DNA of 64,000 nucleotides from Tiliqua scincoides. Lineage: Eukaryota; Chordata; Lepidosauria; Squamata; Scincidae. The DNA lies in NCBI RefSeq assembly GCF_035046505.1, contig NC_089821.1, positions 61,536,256 through 61,600,255 of the forward strand, in the 5' to 3' direction. The notes under the pieces are model-generated. The model made no database searches. It saw nothing but the letters and a program-made list of their open reading frames with translations, and was not told where the DNA came from. Below are positions 55,963-64,000 of the stretch, piece after piece (the stretch's first letter is position 1; every line of letters starts with the position of its first letter). The translations under genes were made by a program, and so were the position numbers.

Positions 55963-56190
55963 GGAACATTGGGGAGCATTGCAGGCGCTCGAGCAGGGCT
56001 CCCCGCACCCCCGACAGGCTGCTGCAGGGACTGGCGAGTACATCCTAGTCCCTGCAGCCCCCCTTAGCAAAGCGATCCTGGGGATCGCATCACTGACTTC
56101 CCTCTGCCCCCACTGCCTCCCTGCCCTTCCCTGCAAGGATTTACTGGGGTCCTCAAACTCCCTGAGAGTTTGAAAACCGCAGCTGCATAC

Positions 56191-58149
56191 TATGGTGGCA
56201 CTCAATAAAAAAAAATATTGTGTCATCTAAATTTGCCCAAAATGACCTGCAATTTGTACTTTTCACTGGAAAAACATGAAAAGAACTAGAGGATAATTTT
56301 TTCCATGTAAATGATCTTGGCATTAAAGGACATGATCTTGTGCCTGACCTCTCTGGAGCCTGGCACAAGACTAAGGATGACTGGGTCCTTTGGTTCTCGA
56401 ACTCTAGTTCAATATTAAACTAGATAATACAGCTAGTACAGACAGTACAGGTGGAAGAAACCACATAATCTGTATATTAAGGTGACAACTGTGTAGATTT
56501 CTATAATGCTCCCTTGTGAAAGAGTAAGATAGATGATAATTCATCACATGCAGTTAAGTGGACAGGCTTATGAGTACCACAGACATCACCTTTATCATGA
56601 ACTGACATTGACATTTCTCTTGTTTTCATTAGAAGTAGCCCTGCAGCAAAGAAAGGGATATTCATGAAACAACATACCACTCCATAAGAGTAACAGAGGG
56701 GTCTGCCTTTTAAATTGTAGAAAAATGAATGCCCACCAAGTGCAACAGCTTTTCCCACTGAAGATGGTGTAAGATGTCAGTACAGAAAAAGATGTCACCA
56801 TGAAATACTTATGCCCAGAATTGTAATTTGCCACTTGCCTGAGGCAAGTCATTCTTATGGCTGGACAAGGAGCTGCTGCTGCTCTCCCTCCTTGCAGGAC
56901 TCTCTCCCCAGCAGGAAAGAGCTCTGTGCTGCTACAGCAAGTGACTGTCAGCAGTTTAAAGCTGAAAGTGGGAATTAGGATGACCTTGTATTACTCTGAT
57001 CCCAGAGTCAAATCTTACTATGGCAGTGATGCCTCTCCTGGCTCTTTAAGGAGATGATCTGATGCTTGCAGAGCTACCTGGTCTGCCTCCTGGCATTAAA
57101 GGGCCAGAAGAGACTAGTAAGTTATCAATCTGGCAGTGGGGAGGGGAGAGGATGTGCATTTGAAGAGATGGCTATAAAAAGTTAGGGGAAGAGAGAGAGT
57201 CTACATCTGGGGTCTGCAGTAATCTGCAAAGTAGTAATAAGCCCTAGCCTAACCATTCTCAGGAGGGGGGAAAAGCTAAGAATAGTTTCATTTCTTATTT
57301 ATATGCTATGCTTCTCTTGAATCCCAGGCTACAGACCTCCCCAGCCCCGAGGCAAAGGTCTGCGAGGGCACCCCCACTGGCTGTCACCACCTGCTTGTGC
57401 AGAAATCTACCAAACCCCCCCCCCCCCCACTCAACTGTGGCTCATGGAGCCTCATGAGACCCATACTTGCATCGGGGAAACTCTGAGGCTTCCCTGATGC
57501 TATAAACTGTGGAAAACCCGAAGCACAGTTTCTGACCCTGTCAGGAGCCTCAGAAAAGCTTCTGCAGGGTCCTAAAGGCTCATGCCTGGGGCATTTGCCC
57601 CATCAAACCTAATGGGAGGTCCGCCACTGGTCCCAACAGTGAGAACTATTAACAAATGTATCCAGACATGCAAACAGATGCCTATTTCAACACAGCCATA
57701 ACAAAATAGGACAGGTGTCCACAGAGAAGTGACTTTCCTGTACATTTTCTTTTGGTGAAGATATGAGAAGAGATCAGGGAGGCCACCTTTAGCACAAACC
57801 CATTGAAAAACAAAATAGGATAGGATTGCATCCAGGATAGGATGCAGCTGAAATGATGAAAAGTTACCCCTGTCCCAGCTCCCCCAATTTCTGTTACCAG
57901 AATCAGCCCTGGAGGACGAATGCTGATGTACTCGTATACTGTTGCCCAAGAACAGCTACATAGACCAATGGTTGTTCCAAGCTTTTTGTTAAGAAAAGAA
58001 AGTGTTACACTAATCAAATCCTAATTAAAGAAATAATTACAATCACAGGAGCCACCAAGAATGTCCACTCCTCTTTCTATGTGACAGCCCTTCAAATATT
58101 TGAAGATGGCTACTGTAACTCTCCTTAAGCCCCAGTTCTGCCCTAATTC
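56191..58149. other. Intergenic; possible DNA-transposon end near 57.6 kb
   Basis: A C-run lies at 57415-57429. The block 57327-57624 begins CAGGCTACAGACCTCCCC and ends GGGAGGTCCGCCACTG, loosely inverted, so it may be another small transposon; no target duplication was found. No exon was recognised. Confidence 0.3.
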
Positions 58150-58930
58150 TACAGCAGCAGATCTTGTTATGCTGGTTTGGTGCTGCAAGAGCTATGCAAA
58201 TGGCTGATTTGCACAAAAGTGGCATAAATGGCCAGCGACTCATCCAACCCATGCCAGAGCAGGTAAGGGGCCAGCAGAGGCAAGAGTGGATTGGGGTGGG
58301 GAGTGGGCCAAATCAGGAATGGTTTGTATTGCAGTTAGAGCAGAATGTGGCAGCCCATGTATTTGCTGGAGAGCAGTGTTTAACTCTGTCGGGCCACTGC
58401 TCTACCAGCTGCACTGGCTGCCCATTCATTTCCGGGCCCAACTCAAGGTGGTGGTTTTGACCTTTTATGGCTTGGGCCAGGATATCTGAGAACCTGCCTT
58501 CTTCTATATCTGGTTCATCCCCTTCAATCATTAGAGAGGGCCCTTTTACTGGTGCCGCCACCTAGGGATGTCCGAGGTGCACTGGCAAGCAATAGGGCCT
58601 TCTCTGCTGTGGCACTTACTCTATGGAACTTCCTCCCTCTTTAGTTTAAGAAGTGCTCTGTCCTTTCTGGTGGAGCCTAAAGACTTTTCTTTTAACACTT
58701 GCCTTCTGAGTTCGAGGTTTTAATATTGATGGTTGAGGTTTTTATGCTGTTTGTTTTTTTGGACTGCATTCTTTTACTGTCTCCTGCTGGCTTTTAAAGA
58801 GATTTTTAAGTTATACACCAATTTCAAATACTTTTATGCTTCTATTTTATATTGTACCGGATGTTTTTATTTGTATTGTTGTAAGCTGCTTAGAATGCCC
58901 ATTGGGAGATTAAGTAAGTTATGTTTGTAT

Positions 58931-58961
<31 letters not shown>

Positions 58962-59030
58962 GGGCAAGGGTCACAGCAGCAGCATACACCAAGATATCCT
59001 TTTCCTGTTCTGATGCTCCCCAAGGCTCTT
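58150..59030. repeat. Family B repeat interrupted by a LINE fragment
   Basis: The left part (GCCAGAGCAGGTAAGGGGCC, GGATTGGGGTGGGGAGTGGG) and the right part (CAGCAGCATACACCAAGATA) align to the uninterrupted copy at 61551-61820. The 58317-58951 LINE piece lies between them. Confidence 0.45.
58317..58951 (+). mobile_element. LINE 3' fragment of L2/CR1-like type with (AAAT)n tail
   Basis: Reads PLLYQLHWLPIHFRAQLKVV, then LTFYGLGQDI. The LHWLPxxFRxxxK block is the conserved C-terminal ORF2 motif of L2/CR1-like LINEs. Several stops and shifts follow. It ends in a TAAA repeat run (58926-58951). The clade is a best guess. Confidence 0.65.
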
Positions 59031-61550
59031 CATACTACGCCTAAGGAGACCTGTTAGAGGTCAGGTGGCCTACAGGGAGGTAAGATTTTTACTTAGCTTT
59101 CCTGGACTGTCTGTTTTTCCTTCATCATACCATGTAGCTCACGTTCCATTGGTGAGACTGCATGCTATGGGCGAGTAGGGAATGGGATTAGGCTGCCTGT
59201 CTTTCTTCTCTAGGCTAAACATATCAAGTTCTAGTATATAGATAACTAGACAGCGACAGATGACATTCCTGCTTTAGTTTGCATCATGTCTTGAGAGCTG
59301 GCGGCAAGAATGAGAAGCAACAGATTTGTCAATGCTTTGCCTTTGGCGTATACTATTACCTTCATAAAAGCACTAGAAGCTAGAGAACTATGGTTTTGCC
59401 AAGGTGGTAACCTTACAAGTTATATAACAAACGCCCCCCCTTCCCCAAGCTGGCATTTAGAGCAAACTGGAGCCTCCAATATAGTTGACCAGATCCTTAA
59501 GTAGGAATAAGGCAAAACATTCAGATGGCTGATCTCAGCTCACTGAATTTCACACCAAATTACCTACAGTAGGGAATGGACAAGGGACTAATATACTTCC
59601 ATTTGATACCTGGCTACCAGGCAGTGGAAAATTAATACATGTCCATATGAATGCTTTGTGTGCTCCTCCCCTACCCCACCCCACCCCCAGACATACAGCA
59701 AAGTTTCCTCTTTTGTAACAGCCAACAAGGACAAAAATATTCTTAAAAGAATCCCTGGAACACATGAACTCAGAGGATACGGATGTCCTTCCATTTGCTG
59801 ACTTTTCTCCCAGATGCTAAAAGGAGCCCCACAGTGATATTTGGTTGTGCAGCAGAAAAATTCATCAGCTAGGTAGCTTCATTAAATGGGCTGGGGAATA
59901 CTGTCTCCTCCAATCTATGCAAAACAGACCACAGCAGGACATGCAAAGCAATAAATGTTGGCTTGTGATGGAGACTGTCAAGGTTCTGAAGACAGCAAAG
60001 GCATCGTTATGACAGTGTCCATTCAAATCCATCAAATGTGCTTCCATTCAACATTCTCTTTCACCAGCCAAGGTTTGGCTCTTGCACAGTTAAAATCAAT
60101 CAAGCGCACCATCCTTCAAGGACTACTGCAAAGAAGACTTAAAATTTGGTGTCAAGTTGGCTGGAACAGGTTTTCAGATCATTCTGGTTTGATGTGATTT
60201 CATTTTGAATAGGTAGATGGCTCTTATCTATACCAAGCAAATGAGCAAGCTCTCCAGGTGCAAAAGAACTCTGGAAGTCAAGCTGATGCCAATTGTTGAA
60301 CGGCAGAATGTAAGGTTCTGGGGGCATGTAAGGTTGGGGTTTCTATTTTACTGACATACTTTGTCTCAAAATTCCATGGAAATCACTAATTCACATGCTT
60401 TTTCTTCACCAGCAAGACAACTTTTAAAGACAAGTTATCATGATGTCATTAAAACCCAAGCATTTTCAATGTTTCATTTTTTTTCTTCTCCTCTCAAAAT
60501 GCTGACCAGCAATACCAGTTGCCCAAACAGCCTTCAGGCAGGAGGAACCAGACATTTCCTTTGATACATTCAGTTCTCAACTCATATTGAGCTTCCTTAT
60601 GACAACAGGCTCTGCAGATAATAAGCTATGACAAATAAATATGAACTGTACATAAACCCTCATTGAAGGCCCTATTTCAAATGAAAAGCTTCTTTGTTCA
60701 AGTAAGTAATTCCTTTAGTTACTGAAATGTAACGCTCTAAAATCCTATTGCTTGTGCAGATCTGAAGACTACCTACCCCAACTCACTACTCTAAGCAGGA
60801 ACGAAAAGCTAAATCCACATGCTGTCTGGTCTGCCTTTGATTACTTTTGATGTTTGAGAATCCCCAAATGTCAACAAGTAAAACCCTCTATAGGCAGATT
60901 GGATCTCCATGTGCTCATAACTGCAGCTTAAACTTTCTGCAGCAAGAAACCCAGGAAAAGAGTCTTCTTAGTAATGTTTAAGCTATTATGGAAACATGTG
61001 AAACAGGATTACATTGTAGTCTAGACGGTTTGTGGGATGATCAAGTAGGTGTCTTTTGTTTTTGCTTTTTTAAGACAAAGGCCTGCGGCACCTTCAAGAC
61101 TAATTTACTGAAGCAGGAACTTTTGCAGGGAACAACTTACTTAATCAGATACATGATATAGGTTCACTTGGCTGGTGATGGCCTTTTCCTTTAAAAGCTC
61201 ATGCTACAATAAAGTAGCCAATCCTTAATTTAGCTTCTTGGTTTTCTTGACTGCAACATACTAACATGATCCCTCTTCTAAAATCGGTATCATGATGAAG
61301 ATTCACATGACAGTGAAGCTGTGCTCATAAGTGCATTCTGTAAAAGTAATTTTCCATAAAATCAAGTGCCTTTCAAGTGAATGGGGCTTGCTTCCCCAAA
61401 GTTGAGTTACCTATTTTGAAGCAAGATAGTAGCAACATTTGTACAGCACGGTTTGGCTGCGCAAAATGCTTCCCATGTGTTATGTAACTGATGTAATTCT
61501 TGATGTAATTCTTGATGTAATTCTTACAATAAACCTGGTAGGAAAGTAAC
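59031..61550. other. Intergenic, no recognised feature
   Basis: No exon or named repeat was recognised in about 2.5 kb. A short direct repeat TTGATGTAATTC occurs twice at 61499-61525. Confidence 0.4.
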
Positions 61551-61820
61551 AATCCAATCCTACTGAGGGCCTATGGCAACGGATTTCATGATCTGCTGCC
61601 ATAATAGCTGTGGTTTCGTGCGCATATGCCAGCACCTCACCCAGCCAGCGCCAGAGCAGGTAAGGTGGCAGCAGAGTCGTTTTGGGGTGGGGCGTGGGCC
61701 GAACCAGAGTGGTTTGGAGGTAGGAGGGAAAGGATTTGGTGGTAGTGGCACACACCAAGATTCTTTCTCTCCATTCCTGGTCCAACAAGCCCCTGGGGCT
61801 CCTTGAATTTACACCAGCTA
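61551..61820. repeat. Family B GC-rich repeat
   Basis: Starts CCAATCCTACTGAGGGCC and carries GCCAGAGCAGGTAAGGTGGC and GTGGTAGTGGCACACACCAA, the blocks shared with 16728-17176 and 58150-59030. Left terminus similar to families A and C (CCAATCCTA), which suggests related ends. Confidence 0.45.
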
Positions 61821-61875
61821 AACAGCTAGCATAGGTCTGAGGAAACCCACTGGCAGCAAGGCGACTTATGGAGTA

Positions 61876-62032
61876 CAGATGGCTGGCAACCTTCAGTCTC
61901 GAAAAACTATGTTATAAGCCTACAGCACCTGGTATTCCCAGGCGGTCTCCCATCCAAGTACTAACCAGGCCTGACCCTGCTGAGCTTCCAAGATCAGACG
62001 AGATCGGGCATGTGCAGGGTAACAGTTGCTGC
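61876..62032 (-). mobile_element. 5S-rRNA-derived SINE with LINE-derived tail
   Basis: On the - strand, about 118 bases (62032-61915) match 5S rRNA along its length: GCCCGATCTCGTCTGATCTT, GGAAGCTCAGCAGGGTCAGG, CCTGGTTAGTACTTGGATGG and GAGACCGCCTGGGAATACCA, ending GGTGCTGTAGGCTT. The internal promoter boxes A, IE and C are largely kept. Directly after this comes CATAGTTTTTCGAGACTGAA and GGTTGCCAG, the same tail as the LINE at 49313-49840. The first bases (GCAGCAACTGTTACCC) depart from the 5S start. This is a SINE3-type unit rather than a 5S gene. Confidence 0.85.
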
Positions 62033-62039
62033 AAAAAAT

Positions 62040-62662
62040 ATGGAACGCTTCACTAACTTGCGTGTTATAAAAAAGATATTTCCTTACTTCTCCCAAGCAG
62101 TCTGGTCAACACCCCACCCACCCCTGACCACATGCTCTGTTGGATAGCACTGGACTGCCTGTGTCTCAGCCGCTATGCTAGACCAACTCTCTAATTCACT
62201 GCCTCTTACTTCCCAGCGGATATGTTTACAGTTAGAGTGATGCCAAGAGAGTATTATGCCCAAAGTTTCCTTGTCTCCACCTTCATGTTTAAAAGAAAGC
62301 CCTCATGGGGCTGCAATATGTAGTGCAAAATTAACTCATAAATGATTGGTTCCCCAAGCTGGTGATGTCAGGAGCCAAAACACCATCCCATTTGTCCACA
62401 GGCTACTGTATGGTCACCAGCACACAAGCGGCTATGTGTTGGTTCTCTGAAGTTCTCACAAGGCTTGGATGGTCCTATTTGGCAACTGATACTCTGTTGT
62501 TGTAGCTGCTACTACTCCATTTTGTGAAGAATATTTGGGAAAAAAACCATACTTGGAAAAACAGTTTCTGAGGTGTCATAAACTCCATGTGCCAAAAGTA
62601 TCTGCTTACTGGAAGAGTTTAGGCACATGCTGGATGATCCACAGTGAGGTGCAAGTAGGCCC
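62040..62662 (-). other. Probable SYT12 3' UTR / 3' flank
   Basis: Sequence 3' of the SYT12 stop codon on the - strand. I saw no AATAAA on that strand in these bases, so the end of the transcript is not set. A 5S-derived SINE lies directly beyond at 61876-62032, and a longer UTR could run through it. Confidence 0.35.
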
Positions 62663-62836
62663 TTAGCTTCGTCGAAGTGGGTGCCACATGGACACAGGCT
62701 TTCTCAGGGTGGCCAACATCTGGTTCCAATGTGTGATGCCCATGCCACCTGCAGCTGGGCCTATGACAACATGGCCAATGTTTTCAGCTCTCCCATCTTC
62801 AGAACATTCTGCCACAGTCACCCGGAGAGAAAGTTC
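62663..62836 (-). CDS. SYT12: SYT12 terminal exon: end of the C2B domain
   Basis: Read on the - strand, a CTCTCTGCAG acceptor is followed by 57 codons and TAA. The peptide is ELSLRVTVAECSEDGRAENI, then GHVVIGPAAGGMGITHWNQM, then LATLRKPVSMWHPLRRS. This is the C-terminal end of a synaptotagmin C2B domain, with the HWNQML and WH residues typical of the family. From memory it matches human SYT12 best (DLSLRVTVAE, GHVIIGP, THWNQMLATLRRPVSMWH). SYT12 is a synaptic-vesicle synaptotagmin lacking calcium-binding residues. No further SYT12 exon was recognised between 62837 and 64000, so the rest of the gene lies right of the window. The gene faces IGHMBP2 tail to tail. Confidence 0.88.
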   Translation of the reverse strand, partial: ELSLRVTVAECSEDGRAENIGHVVIGPAAGGMGITHWNQMLATLRKPVSMWHPLRRS

Positions 62837-64000
62837 CTGCAGAGAGATCAACACATCACTGTACACAACACCTGGGAACATTACTACCTTGGCAACAAGC
62901 AGAGATTGGGTTAAGGTGAGGCAGTGCAATGAATGAGCTGCTGCTTCATCTGCTACTTGGGAAGTAAGACTTCTGTTACCATGCTATCACCTTCCATTGG
63001 TTTTGGTTTGTGTGTCCTTGCACTGGCATTGCCAGTTCCATCTATAGGCTAAATGACGTATAGAAAGTGGAGACCTTTTTACTACACAGCCATCTTGGGA
63101 AAGGACTGGCCGGGTAAGGAGAACTGGAACAGCAGTGTCAAAGGAGCCTGGATCCTTATGGCATGTTTGGTGAGATGCTACTCAGAATCAAGCTAATACT
63201 AGGATCAAGCTTGAGGTGCATCCATTTCAACTGACCTTCAGTTCATCTAAGAGAGCTTCATAGTAGGACAGGCCAAAATAAGCAGTATCATCTGCAAAGA
63301 AATTTAAGCATGTTTACTCAGAAATAAGTTCCACTGAGCTCAACAAGGGTTTACTCTCTAATAGGATTGCATCCATAGCTGGGAAAGTAGCTATGAACAG
63401 CATGTTAGAGTTTATTTAAGATATTCAGCCCTATCTATCATTAACTTTATCCTCTGAGACTGAAACTTCTGGAACGTTTAAGCTATAAGTTATTATTGTG
63501 TGTTAGAAGTTCAGTACAAAATGAAAGAGCACTTTAGACATACCACACACAAAGGCTCAACCCCAGAAATGTTCCTCCAAATAACGAATATGTCATAATA
63601 TGTGAAAAGCAAGAAACACTGGGACATTTTAATCTATGCACTGGATGAATAGACTATGAGGACCTGAAGCTTATGGTTTGAACAATAAAAGTTTGACATG
63701 TGTCACTAGTCTCCAAATTTGTTCTCCTAAGCTCCTGAAAACATTATATATGATAACATTTTAACACCTAGAGACTTCTTCATAATCTTAATCATGACCT
63801 GCTTCAAACGCACTGAAATAAATTAGACACTCCAGATATCTGATGTGAATTACACCTACAGCCAATCCTTCTGGCTCTACATGGATTATCTGCAGAACTA
63901 ATTAAAGTTATTTTGTTATTCATTAAAAGATCAGCATCTGCATGAATAAAGAGCAGCATGGAGTGTAACTCAGGAGTCAGTTCTATTAAGCATTATATGT
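62837..64000. other. SYT12 intron or 5' region
   Basis: On the - strand this is upstream of the SYT12 terminal exon. I did not recognise the preceding C2B exon here. It contains one family C repeat (63306-63373) and a short open segment with splice-like borders at 63236-63291 (see findings). Confidence 0.4.
63306..63373. repeat. Family C palindromic repeat
   Basis: AGCATGTTTACTCAGAAATA, CCACTGAGCTCAACAAGGGT and TAATAGGATTGCATCC. Confidence 0.6.

Larger units (their letters stand above)
55280..56182. mobile_element. hAT-like MITE split by a CR1 insertion
   Basis: The left end is CAGAGTTATTCAAACTGTTT and the right end reads GAGAGTTTGAAAACCGCAG. The flanks CTGTATAC (55272-55279) and CTGCATAC (56183-56190) agree in 7 of 8 bases. 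The body right of the CR1 contains a perfect 35-bp palindrome (55887-55962) and a second hairpin (GCTGCAGGGACT with AGTCCCTGCAGC, about 56023-56060). Confidence 0.6.

Noticed and set aside
61915-62032. Functional 5S rRNA gene
   Set aside because: The 5' end is altered, there are internal changes, no T-run terminator follows, and a LINE-derived tail is attached directly.
1-64000. LTR retrotransposon, endogenous retrovirus or Polinton
   Set aside because: No gag, pol or env motif, no paired long terminal repeats and no Polinton gene was recognised; all reverse-transcriptase matches are to non-LTR LINEs.

Overview
This is vertebrate nuclear DNA, most likely from a squamate reptile (probably a lizard). 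Large introns with GT/AG splice sites, very low gene density and the repeat set point that way. The repeats are CR1 LINEs whose first ORF carries an SGNH esterase domain and whose 3' ends carry short octamer repeats, L1-type elements with poly(A) tails, tRNA- and 5S-rRNA-headed SINEs, and many hAT, Tigger-like and small palindromic DNA transposons. The species cannot be named from the sequence alone.

Host genes. The left 29 kb carries, on the + strand, the last six coding exons of IGHMBP2 (SMUBP-2): helicase motifs V and VI, the R3H domain and the AN1 zinc finger, ending at a TGA at 28693-28695. The first half of the gene lies left of the window. At the right end, on the - strand, 62663-62836 is the terminal coding exon of a synaptotagmin, best matched to SYT12; the rest of that gene lies right of the window. 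The two genes converge tail to tail across about 34 kb in which I recognise no other host gene.

Region by region. 1-3796: IGHMBP2 intron with a hAT MITE and a LINE-tailed repeat. 3797-28695: exons and introns; the introns hold two Tigger-like MITEs, a tRNA SINE, a truncated sense CR1 (13391-14225) and, in the last intron, a nearly whole antisense CR1 (about 22812-27240). 29140-31030: an antisense L1-type element with ORF1 but no ORF2, inserted just past the IGHMBP2 poly(A) signal. 32472-35797: two hAT elements of one family, the second split by a second ORF2-less L1-like element. 35800-43600: mostly unrecognised sequence, with a hairpin and an old CR1 piece. 43630-62035: dense repeats, including a hAT, GC-rich hairpins, a composite element with a threefold 180-bp tandem repeat, a three-level nest near 50.5 kb, a perfect 35-bp palindrome at 55.9 kb and a 5S-rRNA-derived SINE at 61.9-62.0 kb.

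I found no recognisable retrovirus, LTR element or Polinton, no CRISPR array and no operon. The most unusual content is the repeat architecture: ORF2-less L1s, a 5S SINE sharing its tail with a local LINE, nested elements with readable target-site duplications, and long perfect hairpins. Family names for the small elements rest on ends, target duplications and resemblance, not on a database search.
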